A stretch of 64,000 nt of DNA. Source: Rosa chinensis (Eukaryota; Streptophyta; Magnoliopsida; Rosales; Rosaceae). Location: assembly GCF_002994745.2 (NCBI RefSeq), contig NC_037091.1:53739612-53803611 (forward strand). The letters are read 5' to 3'. Position numbers and translations under genes: made by a program. Positions 10,827-22,305 of this stretch are shown one piece after another. Below the pieces are notes generated by a model. That model did not search any database and was not told the origin of the DNA. It was given only the letters and a program-made list of their open reading frames with translations. The first letter of the stretch is position 1, and each line of letters opens with the position of its first letter.

Positions 10827-13611
10827 TTACAGACTAACCAATTTAAGAGAGTTGGCCTTCTCTTGGAGAGTATCAAGCAGGCTGTCAAAACTCTTCTTGA
10901 AAGAGTCCACTCCTTCAAGTTCGAGTTGGTTACCAACATAGCTCCAGTCAATTCCAAGATGCTCAAGGGCACTGTAAATGCCTTCAGCCTCTGATACATT
11001 GGAATCAATTGTCCTTGAAACAGTTCCATGATCGAGGAAGGCTTGCAGAGCTTGGTCAGGCATGGTTGAAACCTGCAAAAGGAAAATTGGAATCAAACAT
11101 TCAGCAATTTTAATCAACAAATTAAGATTGAAAAGTACAAATTTAAATACTCAAATCAATTAAAGCAAATTATCATCATCGCTAGCATATGATCATGATA
11201 AGCAATAACCATCAAGCACCAGATATCAGGTTGGAAATGACTTACTGTGTCGGGACCAATGAGAGGAGCAACATATAAAGTATCAGGGTAGGCAGGATTC
11301 TTGACACTGGTTGAGGCCCACAGCAGCCTCTGCTTCTTAGCACCCTTCTTCACCAAAGCCTCCCATCTGGGACCTGAGAATTTCTTCTGGTATAGTTGGT
11401 ACGCTAAAGCGGCTTGAGCTACTGCAGCCTAAAACATTTAAAACTCACAAAAAATGAGCAAGTCTCGAACATCTAGGTTTTATTAATCAGCAATCTAATT
11501 TTGGTATAGTACGTGATTTACCTTTCCTCGAAGGTCAAGGGCCTCTGGAGTTCCAATCTTTTCAAGCAACTTGTCAATAAGGGTGTCAACCCTACTGACA
11601 AAGAAAGAAGCAACACTTGTTACTTTGGAGAGGTCGTCTAGGCCAGAAGCCTCAAGGCCATCCAAATACGCATCAATGACTGCCTCATATCTAGTGAGAG
11701 AGAATATAAGCTGCACATGCAAATTAAGATAAAGTAACAGTTAAAGACTCTGTCATATGGGTATTAGTATCTAATTTATAAAGGAGGCAAGTGAATTAAA
11801 GTACAAAAGAATATGGATGAATAAGAGAGAATGCCACTCAGAGATCACTCAGCGAGCATTAGCTTCTGACAAATATGGTTGAAGAAGTTAATATCATTCA
11901 CAATATCCTAAGCAACCACTCAGCGAGATATTTTACATCATCAGAGTATTAATAGTCTCTTCAGACCTTTTCAAATGGCCATCTACTATGAGCTAACTAG
12001 CTAACAAAGATGTATAGGGAAAAAAATAAAAATAGAGGGAATGAAAAAAGATGCATAGAGTTGACTTACAGTCACATTGACACTGATGCCATTTGCTATA
12101 ACTTCCTTAATAGAAGGGATGCATGGAGCGGTAGCGGGAATCTTTATGTAGACATTGGGTCGGGAAACAACTTTATGTAACCATTTTGCAGCCTCTACAG
12201 TCCCTTCAGTGTCATCAGCAAGTCTGGGAGAAACTTCAACAGAAACATAGCCATCAGCAGCATCAGTTTGATCATAGATTGACTCAAAAAGCTTGCATGC
12301 GTCTTGAATGTCCTTCACCACAAGTTCCCAATATGCAGTTTCAATGTCTTTCCCTGACTGTACAAGTTCCCTGCAAATTTCATTAATTGAAGTTACTAAC
12401 ATGAGAAATATTTTGAAAAAACATCAGAATAATATATCCAACTTAGCAATCCCAGATGCCAAGAGCGTACAACCAGAAGATCAAGTGACTGACTAATTGG
12501 AAAAAGCATGAGCCTCTACTAGAAAAACTAAGAAAGCTATTAGAGTCCAATAGATTGTTGAGATCTTAATATACATGTAATTCCACTGAAAGAAATCTCC
12601 AACCACAACCCCTCCCAACAAAGAAAAAAGAATAATAATATTATTATACATGGAATAGCTGCAAGCACGCTTAGTTTGGCCTTAATTCCTCTTGTTAGAG
12701 CTTAGTATAGTCCGATAAATGACTCTTTTCTAACCTACGCAATCCATTACGTAAACGAGTATTACATCCTTTATTTATTATTATAATTATTAAATCCGAG
12801 GCTAAACAAGTGACTCTACTTCTCCAAAAGAACAACAGGATAACTAATTTCTCAGAGGAATACCTGAATTGATCATTGTAAGCATTTGAAGTTGATATTG
12901 CTTTCTGGAAAATCTGCAATCACACATTATAAAGATCTATTTAGATCGAGGACTACATGCAAACCATACAAGATAGTTAAGTAAACAATTTCACTTCCAG
13001 CCCGACTTCGCATTCAACTTTAAATATCAACAAAGCTATCTTCCATGGATGTCATAGCATCAAGTAGGATTCAGAAAACAAAGGAGAGAGAGAGGTGAAA
13101 ATATACCGCTGGGTTACTAGTAACACCTCTAACCCCGCTATCAATGAGCGGAAGCAGATCTGTAACTGGTCTGCAGAGGTTATCATACCAGGGACTCTGC
13201 CCTTCCTTGTCATAAAGCTCATGGAGATATGTCTTCTCTGTTGGGCTTCCATTTCCTTGACCCTGAGCACATCTCACTCTGCCAACAAAACCAAATCAAA
13301 CCCAATAATCAATCAACAACCCACCATCAAAAAACAAAAAACAAAAAAAGACACAACTTTCCGGGATCAAAAGAATAAAGATCAAAACTTTGAGCGCATA
13401 TAAAATAAAGATGGAAACTTTACATCAAAGGGCCTCTGAGAGAGGGCTTGCTTCGTACGGAGAGCTTGGAGGACGAGACCTTGGAGGTGAAGCTGTTGGG
13501 GGAGGTGGTGAGGAAGCCGATCAAGCACTTGGGGTTGGAAGCTTTTGGGTTGAAGGTGGAGGAGAGAGAAGAAGCAGGGCAGGGATTGGAGAGCTTGGAA
13601 ATGGAACCCAT
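10827..13611 (-). CDS. TRA2: transaldolase, plastid
   Basis: Transfers a dihydroxyacetone unit between sugar phosphates in the non-oxidative pentose phosphate pathway. Seven minus-strand exons: 13611-13424, 13278-13107, 12913-12864, 12370-12070, 11710-11522, 11428-11246, 11072-10827. All junctions are GT..AG and phases close, giving 442 residues. Residues 1 to about 65 are Ser-rich and low in acidic residues, as in a chloroplast transit peptide. The enzyme core starts near [15 protein letters not shown]. The signature VTSNPA is present. The Schiff-base lysine is K213 in YIKIPATAP. The C-terminal part ([19 protein letters not shown]) is the usual plant tail. Length and order match Arabidopsis At5g13420 as I recall it. 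No breaks are visible. Confidence 0.95.
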
Positions 13612-14104
13612 AATTATTATTATTATGAGATCAACAAAGTCGACACAGAGTGAAAAGAAGGGGGAGGCAAACGGGGGTTGGTGAGAGAGAGGAGGAGACA
13701 GAAGACAAGGGTTTTTGCTCTTCCTACTTATATTGAGATACGATACATACGATGGATATGACTGTGTTTTTTCTTTTTTTGGTTCTTGGTAGAGTCCAAA
13801 CGGCAGGTGAGACAGTGACTCTTATGATCGGTCGATGCGAACAGTTGGTCACACTAGCAATTTGTTTTTGGTAGCTGCGCGGTTTTCACTTCGCATGTGG
13901 ATAGATAGATGCCAACGCCCTACTCTATTTTCCTAGTTTAGATAAATCTTAAATTTATCAGGATAATTTAAGATAATAAAATCTCAATCGCAAAGTATTT
14001 ATTTTTAGAAAAAAAAAGTTAGTGAAATATGATTTTGCGGGCGAGAGTTATCGTGAAAATTGCTTAATATATTCTTTTAGTGGTGTGTATGAAGAAGAGA
14101 TTAC
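13612..14104. other. 5' flank of transaldolase gene
   Basis: Upstream and leader sequence of the minus-strand transaldolase gene. ATT-rich just before the ATG (13609-13628). No further gene. A TATA-like ACTTATATTGAG lies at about 13725-13735, on either strand; its role is uncertain. Confidence 0.4.
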
Positions 14105-14327
14105 TTAGGTGATTATGAACTTTTTTTTTTGACTTTGTCAAGGAGAACCCAAAGGCTTCTTAGACCCAAGATAAACCCCTTCGGCGCATGTGAAATGCTC
14201 CAACTATGCATTGCAGCACAGTGCCTCGCCACTTTGACAGCTTCGGGGTTCGAACCTAAGTTGGGGAGCACACTCAACTAGGCAAGAACCACTAGGCCAC
14301 TTGCAGTGGTTAGGTGATTACGAACTT
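14105..14327 (-). mobile_element. tRNA-derived SINE with target-site duplications
   Basis: The element body is 14121-14309 on the minus strand. Read in that direction it begins with a tRNA-like region: an A box-like TGGCCTAGTGGTTCTTG (14299-14283) and a B box GGTTCGAACCCC (14256-14245). It ends in an A-rich tail (plus-strand T run, 14121-14130). It is flanked by an 18 bp duplication, TTAGGTGATTAYGAACTT, at 14105-14122 and 14310-14327 with one mismatch. About 190 bp, typical of plant tRNA-derived SINEs transcribed by RNA polymerase III and moved by LINE enzymes. The unit is too diverged from a cloverleaf to be a tRNA gene. Confidence 0.85.
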
Positions 14328-14340
14328 CAAAGACCTCAAT

Positions 14341-16081
14341 TTGAATTTTTTATTTTTTGAAAGAAAAAATTCATTGAATTAGCGATTGAAATCACTTAAA
14401 AGGGCATCCCAATTAGGAGCATACAAAGACCAGAAACGCCTAGATGTTAGAGCTAAGATAGAACAAACTAGAAAATGTATTACATCAACCGGTTGTTCTT
14501 GTACAATAAAACTCTGCTCTGAAACTTTTCTAGAAAAACTAGCAAATTCAGAAGGTAAATCCTTATCATCCTCAAGATAATTACCAACAACGGAACCATT
14601 GTCATGACCTTGAAAATTGTAGACCCAACAATCAGAATTTGCGATCCGGCAGTGCATAGGGCTGTAAAGAGGCTCGATTCAGTTCTTATTCGGCTCAATT
14701 TTAGCTCGTTCAGCTCGTATTCGTAAGATAAATGAGCCGAGCTTGAGCTCAATAATAAGCTCGACAAAATAACGAGCCGAGCTTGAACAATAATATATTC
14801 GGCTCTTCTAACTCGTGAGTAGCTTGAGTTTGTTAAAACTCAACGTGTATTAAAACTCGACTCATGAAAATTTGTAATATAAATAAAAATATAATTTTCT
14901 AATCTCCAATCTTTAATTTCTTTTTATTATCTTCATTTTCAATTGGAAAAGAATCTGAGCATTTAAGTATAACATATTACAATAAAGTCAAAAGGGATTT
15001 GTGTGATGGTTAGTCATCAAATTTGGATTATTATTTTAAATTTACTTTTTTCCTTTCTTTTTTTTTAATTTAAAGTCAAATGAGCCAATATAAGCCTGTT
15101 CAAACTCGAGCTTGTCCAATAAATTGAGCCGAGCCGAGCCTAGCTCGAGCTTAAGAAAATTATGCAAGCCGAACCTAGCTTGAGCATGGAAAAAAAAAAT
15201 TCAAGCTTTAGCCCGGCTCGAGCTCGATAAAAAAACAAATGAGCCGAACATGATCACCTTGGTATTCACTCCGACTCAGCTCATTTACACCCCTAGGCGT
15301 GCAGAAGATTAGCAGACCAATCAAACCTATACTCAACCCAGCATAAGGGACACTACTCGCCAATGCACGCAATTGTGGTACTCACAGCGTGACTATACCG
15401 AGACTTTTTATAGAATCTAGGAAGACTCGATCCACTTGAAAATAACCGCAGCACACTTAAACGGATAATCCAACGTAAAAGAGTCACCCGGGTCCCAAAT
15501 CCAAACTCATGGGAAAGTTTGGCCCAACATATTGGCGTGAGCCCAATGCCAGCCTACTAGGAACACCCAGATTACTCTAGGCACCAAGATGTTATGCCAC
15601 CTCCGATCCTAGCAGTGACTGCAACCAAATCAGCCACCAAATTAAAGCCCAGCCGTCATCGTGCAAGGAAGCAAAAGCCAGCCTTGCCCGATATCGATGT
15701 CGCCGCCCGAACCAGATCCAAGTGAAACCCAGCAGCAGCAATCCCCATCGTGCTTGCACTCGATCTCTCTTCCACCAATCGCCGACTAGGATCGGCAGCG
15801 CACCGATCAGAGCACCGCCGGGATCCCAGAGCCTCAAACAGCCCAAAACCTGAAGCCATAGCGCAAAGAAAACCCAACCTATCAGATCACTCACCATTGG
15901 AAGTTCCGTCGAAAGATGAGCGGCTTGCAGCCATGGAGGGGAAGGCTCGTGCGCTTGAGCGGACGCTGGAGAGGAGGCGCATGAAGCCTCCAGAAAAGCC
16001 ACCTATCAACGGTGGCGCTAGGGTTTAGCACGGAAGAGAAGCTCTCACTCTCTCTCATCTTTCTTATTTTTGTGCTTTGGG
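14341..16081 (-). mobile_element. non-coding LINE-derived retroposon, split by a MITE
   Basis: Read on the minus strand, the sequence starts near 16081 with a pyrimidine/purine-rich leader (CT-rich at 16030-16060). It ends at 14341-14385 with TTCAATGAATTTT followed by A-rich tail sequence. The same TTCAATGAATTTT plus poly-A ending occurs at the 3' end of the coding LINE at 22306 onwards. Imperfect flanking duplications, TCAAAGACCTCAAT (14327-14340) and TCAAGGACCCAAT (16082-16094), support a single insertion. Open frames at 15592-16028 are short and unmatched, so no reverse transcriptase is encoded. The 639 bp MITE at 14657-15295 was inserted later. Confidence 0.55.
14657..15295. mobile_element. 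hAT-like non-autonomous element (MITE)
   Basis: Ends are TAGGGCTGTAAA and its near reverse complement TTTACACCCCTA. They are flanked by 8 bp GCAGTGCA (14649-14656) and GGCGTGCA (15296-15303), which match at 6 of 8 positions; 8 bp duplications are typical of hAT. The interior is rich in GAGCCGAGCTCGAGC-type motifs in both orientations and encodes nothing. It interrupts the retroposon at 14341-16081, so it is the younger insertion. Confidence 0.72.
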
Positions 16082-16094
16082 TCAAGGACCCAAT

Positions 16095-18419
16095 GAAGCA
16101 TGTTAAGAATTGGGTTTTTTTTTAATTTTTTTTTAGCATTCTTGATTTGGACTTTTAGTAAAATAGAAATAACTTTGTTTCAGAAAATAAATAACGAATT
16201 TCAAATAAATGGGAAAAACTTTGTTTTAGAAATGAATAACGAACTTGAAAGAAATTTTACAAAGGAATCAGAAAATGAAAGGTTGGTGGACCTGAAGTAA
16301 AAATTCAGGCAAAAATTCTTTTATTTTTTTCTACTAAAAAACTATGATCAAGTCAAGATATCAAACAAGGTAGTTTGTGTTTAGAAATTAGAATTTCCAT
16401 CTCTAATAGAGTACAAAGTTGGCATTGCATTTGCATATGTCAATTATCTAGTTAGGTAATCATTGATGTATGCATTTCTCTAATGATAATCTATCCATCT
16501 TTTGATTTTGATATACACTTTTTCTCCTAAAAAGAGGGAAAGTATTTAAAAAACTACACACATCGTTGGATTTGCACATATATTACTAACTAGGAATTTT
16601 TTTTTTTATACTCCTCGTTGAATAAGTTATTCAAAAAATTACCAACTTGCTATTTTGAATTATGGTTGAATACCTAAATGTAAACCTCAAATTTGGAATC
16701 CTATTTACACTTAAACGTAATCTTTATGGATGGACAGATGGCTTAATTATATTTTCAACCATTCAATGTTTTTACAGCTTTATTATACTGATGATGTAGA
16801 AGGAATCTGGCGCCAATATTATAAGCAGGAAAAGATCATGAACTTTGCAACTTATTTGATTTTGAATTTCGTTAGAATGTCATGTAAACGTACATATTAA
16901 ACCGACTCTTGAAAGTTGGAAACATGCTTCTTCTATTCGTCAACCTTGACTTGCAAAATTGCATTTGATCACAACCTGCGTTACCTTAATTTGGACGCAA
17001 ATATACATTAAATGCTTGTTAAGAATTGTATAAGATATCCATGTGGCAATCTAAGTACGGAAGAAAAGTACAATTTGTTTGCGAAAAGTGTTCTATTCAC
17101 AAATAAACAGATAATACATCGGATAAAAATACTGCAGAGAGCTAATTCGACCTATTTAAAACTCTAAACATGTTCATGTGGCAATCTCAGCACGGGAAGA
17201 AAAACACAGTTACACATCATATTATGCATCCTCAACATATACACCCGCCTTCATATTTAATACAGATGTGAGATGTCATGGCTAGTGTGTGAGTTGATGT
17301 AATGTACTCTTCAACATTCAGAGCATGAATAATTTGACAAACAGTTAAAGTTTTCAAGAAAGACTTTCTGGTATATCCACAATTGGCTACTAACAATGCC
17401 AATGCAAATCTGGGTTTTATTCATTGGATGTTAAAGAATTGAAAAGGAGAGGGGAGCAAAAAATTTATTATAGGTCACTTCTTCAGCCACTAGAAAGATT
17501 TGCTTTATATTCACTATCATTAAAAGTTAGTGTGGATCTAAGCTAGAGGTCAATTGGGTACCAAATTCTGGTCAATCCCTCCCTCCCCTTATCTTACTAA
17601 AAAGAATTTTGTGCTCTGGATCTAGATTATACTAATACAGGGATACTATGCAGATCTAATGGCAACTTGTTTCTTAAGACATGCATAGACAGAGGCATAA
17701 GTAAGCAAGGTGGTGGTAGGTGGAATAGGACCTTGAAAGTAGGATAGTTAATGTAAGACACAATCTGAACTAATTAATTAATCCCACTATTTCAGATGTT
17801 TAGAGGGACAAAAAATCAAAATTAATGAAAATGGGGACTTACTTCAAAGCTTGGCTCATTCAATTAATCAAATGTACAAGTATCTGACCTTATGTTAGCT
17901 CAAGGGCTAAGTGATCTCATTGTTAGGGGGTGCACAACCCCATCAATCTGACCCTTACATGTGACATCATTTTGGACAGGGAGTCCATCTGTTGCATCAG
18001 ATTGTTACTTTTTTACATAGCATAAAGCATATCCCTGGCATCTACCATTCCACACCCATAAGAATCTGCTAAAAAAAAAAAAAAAGGCTGATGATACTAA
18101 CCTATACAAAACTCAGTAGTGAATTAAACAAGTTTTTTTTTTTTGAGAAAGTGAATTAAACAAGTTTAAAGTTACAGCATATTCTCAGTTTGATAATGGG
18201 CACTAGGCAAAAACAGAGGACAAAGGTAGAAGGTATTAAAGGCATCAACTATTCCAACAGAAAGGATCTTCTTAATGCCAACAACTCCTATACAAAAATC
18301 AGCAAGGAAGAAGAAATTTTTACATTTTTAGTACAGTCCAGCATGTTTTCAATTTGATTACTCGGGAATGGACAGTAGAGAATGCAAAATCCCCTTGCTC
18401 AAAAAATATACCGCTTTGA
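16095..18419. other. intergenic, AT-rich
   Basis: No gene or recognised element in about 2.3 kb. Contains A and T homopolymers (18071-18085, 18133-18144), with a small local duplication of GTGAATTAAACAAGTTT around the second. The part nearest 18419 is probably the IRX10 3' UTR. Confidence 0.5.
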
Positions 18420-20911
18420 TTACCAAGGTTTCAAGTCTCCCACTGGACCTGCTGTCCAGTTCAAAATCTTTTGATCAGCCTTTAAGTAAACACTCTTGGC
18501 ATGGGGTAGTTTCCGAGCCAGCCCGTTAAGTATCTGGTGGAAAGCATCCCCTGGTTGTGCCGGCTGTGGGAACATCATGGCCCATTTCATCGAAGGATTT
18601 GCAAGCAATCTTTGTTTCCTTAAAATCACTTCAGGTGGAATAGAAGTGAGAATTGTATCCAAGTTAGGGACATCCTCCTCGGCTACAAATACTCCGATTT
18701 CTTCCCATGGGATGGCATCAGCAAAGGGTAACACAATGTCATCGGCTATAATAACAGGAATGCAACCGAATACAACTGCTTCAACCAGCCTCGGACTCCA
18801 TGGAGCCCATCCAAGAGGGCATAAACAGAATATCGATCGTTGCATGTCTTCATAATATGTTGTTGGGTGGTCAGTTGAGATGTCGAAGAGAGGGTTGTTC
18901 TTGAAATTCTCCCAAACAGCTGCCCTTGCACCTCTGCCAGTCAAAAGAGACTTACAATTGAGTCAAGAAAATTAAGCATGGAGGCTAGACACATGGACAA
19001 ACTTTCAAATCCATGTTGTTGACGTCTCATAAAACAGCATAAACGACATATTATTCAAAGGGACAAAACAATGTTCTTTAATAATATGTCTGAAAGTTCA
19101 GTACAAACATACCTTGCATAGTAACCACCTTCAGGATCATTATTAATGTCATAAAACAGGCCACGAAAGTAGACAAAGATGGACCTTGGAGTTTCCTGGG
19201 GAATCAGGTGGGTCTGCATCTTTTGCGGTGGAGCATAGGGAGGAATTGTGATCGAACCCTCTTTCAAACATACATGGTTCCGCTGTCCAAAGGTTTGAAC
19301 CAATGTCGCACGCAGAAGTAATGGAAGAATCCCCCTGTCAATAGCTTTCTCTTCCTACAGAATGCCAGCATATATATGTTATGGCCAGTATAAAACAAAC
19401 ACATCGCATGGTTTTGATGAAGAACCAAAGTATAACAAAAACACTTCGCATTTCCATTGAAGTAGCCTAATGTGTTTGAGTTTGCATCTATAGTAAAATT
19501 GAATTGTATAAAGTCTACTACACTTTTCAGTATAGTTACAGCTAAAAGTACTGAAAGCCATTTTTATTCCTCTCCAACCATGCATTCCACATAAATCCGT
19601 CCTTGGAAATGGCGATTAGCATACTGAAGTATTAATGGTGACCCAATCAAACCTGGAGACTCATAACAAAAAAGCATGACACAGCTGTAATGAGCAAATT
19701 GAGTAATCTCTAACTATGTCAAATTTTCAAATTGGATTTAATCAAATTGAGTTTTTTTTTACTTCTCTTTAGCAGTGACAAACCAGGAGACTCATAACAA
19801 AGCAAGCATGACAGCTGAAACACCATAATGATCAAATTGAGTAATTTCCAACTGTGTCAAATTTTCAAATTGGATTTAATCTCATTGCTTCTCTTTAGCA
19901 GTGACAAGACTCCAAATTCATAAAATTAAGTGTCTAAACTTCAGATACTGCTTTATTTTAACCCCAAATACGATGGTTAGCAACAACTATGAAGGGTTAC
20001 CTGGTAATGGAAGCAGGCTCCAAAGTCATGGGGCACAACAAAGAAGTGATCAGCTCCCTCTGTTCGATTCCAATAAGGCCAGTTCCTAGATATGAGCTGC
20101 ACTGCACTTCTCATCATCCGTGGTGATTTGAAGGGCAATGGCAAGCCAGTAGGGGTAAGGTCACAAGTTGTGTATATAGGAGTATAGAACCAATCTGCTT
20201 CGTTTGGATTGTGGGTTCTAACCGCGCTTGATAAGAGGAACCTATGCATAAAGATCTCAGCAGCAAACATATGGTTGAGACATCTTGGCTCTTTTTGAAG
20301 GAGTTTCTTGTTGTATTTGCTAGGCAGCTCATACACATAAACTTTCAACCTCCCAACTGGATTATCCTCTAACACATCACCAGCACTTCCTGCATTAATG
20401 TACAAAACATATTCATCAAACATATTAAATGCTAGAACGGATATAAGCCTTTCTCAAGATTTTTCTTTTTCTTATTCTTTTCCCTGCTGCTCATATATCC
20501 CAAAAAAAAAAAAAAAAAAAAAAGGAACCTTCTTTCCAATTTCTCATGATTATTTATAATCTACTAATAATAATCATAGTTCATATGCAAGTTACTGTAT
20601 AAACCCCAATTCTATCCTACAATAAGGTCATCAAATGCCAAAAACACTGAACCTTTCCTATTATAGAAAGCAGAATTACAGAACCACCGAGTTTGAACAA
20701 TTGATTCTTAACTGGGGCTTAATGGAAATAAGTACTACAGCTTACATTGGCAAATACAGCAAAAAAAAGATATCTTCTTGGAAGCAAAACTGAAATAAAC
20801 AAAGAGGGGCATACCTGAAATTCTCTCGGTTCTTACATTCTTATCAGCACCAACTCCCCAAGCAAACCCATAAACACAAAGAAGAGCAAGCACCCACATT
20901 CCCATTCTCAT
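18420..20911 (-). CDS. IRX10: IRX10/IRX10-like xylan xylosyltransferase (GT47 exostosin family)
   Basis: Golgi enzyme that elongates the beta-1,4-xylan backbone of plant cell walls, with IRX9 and IRX14 partners. Four minus-strand exons: 20911-20815, 20389-20001, 19354-19113, 18933-18420. GT..AG junctions and phases agree, giving 413 residues, the normal length. The N-terminus has a hydrophobic signal or anchor (MWVLALLCVYGFAWGV). The exostosin domain follows from KVYVYELPSKYN to near the end, with WPYWNRTEGADHFFVVPHD, GLFYDINNDPEGGYYARGAR and the nucleotide-sugar region SPRLVEAVVFGCIPVIIADD. The C-terminal NWTAGPVGDLKPW matches Arabidopsis IRX10/IRX10L as recalled; I cannot tell which paralogue it is. 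Start: first ATG after an upstream TTG-only frame; a second in-frame ATG lies two codons later. Confidence 0.94.
19651..19905. repeat. 131 bp tandem duplication inside IRX10 intron 2
   Basis: GGAGACTCATAACAAA recurs with a spacing of 131 bases (19655 and 19786). The following sequence, CAAATTGAGTAAT...AATTTTCAAATTGGATTTAAT...TCTTTAGCAGTGACA, is repeated in the same order with small differences. It lies wholly within the intron between exons 2 and 3. Confidence 0.85.
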
Positions 20912-22305
20912 CTTGGATACCTGATTAGACTGAAAATCCAAATGGGCCTCCCGGATTTCATGTCAGAGAGACCGGAAAGGCAGAATATATGAACAAGGCC
21001 ATATGGTTGGGATGTCGTGTGGGGTAGTAGTTGGGAAGCTTTCTTAGACTCTAGGTTTTTTAATATGAATAATAAATGGTTGATATCAGGTGAGGATTGA
21101 TAGAGAAATTCAAAGAGGAATTGCTTGAAGAAACAGTGAAGGTCCATTTTCCTTAAAATGGGATTTGCAGCAAACCACTTAACAAATTGTTATTGAAAGC
21201 TGCATTTGTTTTGCTAGTTTGATGACCAGTCCATTTCACAAGCTTTACTCTGATGGATGAATATATAAAGCGCCAAACTTTTTTCTGTGTTATAGAAAAT
21301 AGAAGCCACCTCTGTCGTTGATTTCCCGCCACCATGTCCCAAAGTTGTTCAAATATGTTGATCTATATTCTATAGCTAGCTGCCTAGCTACACACGAGTG
21401 ACATGCCGGTGTAAAAGTGAGAACGTAACAAAAGCTATGGTGTCACCATGGCATGGCTCAAAAAGGAATGGGGTTACGAGAGGTTCAACTTTGATGACAA
21501 ATGAATTCAAAAAGAAATTTAGTTTTAAGCTACAGGAGTGGGCCTCGTCTAACCTAAAATCTTTTTGGCCCATGTTTATATAATAATAAGGTTGATATAC
21601 CGACCTGACATTTTAAGGTTGATGTTCCAAGTATTGGTAATGAAATTTGGGAACCAAACTAGACGTTGGAACTTGTTTTTGTTAGAAAATTGTGGCTTAG
21701 ATTAGAGTAATTTGATATCTCACATTAGAAACAAATAATTATTATTTGATTATAAGGAATGGTATCATATGCACTTGAGACTTTTCATATTAAATCTCTA
21801 TACATTTGCTCCACCTTGGTGGGGGGAGTATTGGCACTATTGATCATTGTGCGTGAGAATAACTTGCCGTTTTCGCACAAAATTCTTAACATGGTTGCCT
21901 AGGGTAATTTTATGACCCATTGGTAACTGAGTGCATGGTCGTCCAAGTGTCGTAAGTATTTCTATTTATTTGAGTAAATTACGAAGAAAAAAAAAAACAA
22001 TTCAAATCCGCACACTTAGGGAGTTATGGTTGATATTAGGGACGATTGATTTTCACATGCGCCTTCTTGCTTGCCTCCCAACTTAGGGAATCCTCTCATC
22101 GGAGAGCTTAGCTTAAAAAGATCACGAAAGGATAAACGCTTGTGCCACAACTTAACTAAATGTAAGTCGGAAGTTGTTTTGAGTGAACCATACAAAAGCA
22201 AGTAAACTTTTATTTTTTTGGTGAATAAAAGCAAACAAACTTGCTTAGGGCCAATTTGGTATGTTTCAAACCCTCACGGAATTTCTATCACGGTTTAGGG
22301 GATTT
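20912..22305. other. IRX10 5' flank and intergenic sequence
   Basis: The first ~300 bases hold the leader and core promoter. A TATA-like TTTATATATTC read on the minus strand lies at about 21260-21272. The rest is AT-rich with no gene. Short open frames at 21388-21583 and 22016-22234 match nothing. Confidence 0.45.

Noticed and set aside
14245..14299. tRNA gene suggested by A and B box motifs
   Set aside because: The cloverleaf does not fold, the unit has an A-rich tail and is flanked by an 18 bp duplication, so it is a SINE.
15592..16028. Open frames of 92-136 codons on both strands
   Set aside because: They lie in a TSD-flanked retroposon, overlap each other on opposite strands and match no family. 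GC-rich sequence alone explains the lack of stops.
18496..18855. 119-codon plus-strand frame
   Set aside because: Antisense shadow of IRX10 exon 4.
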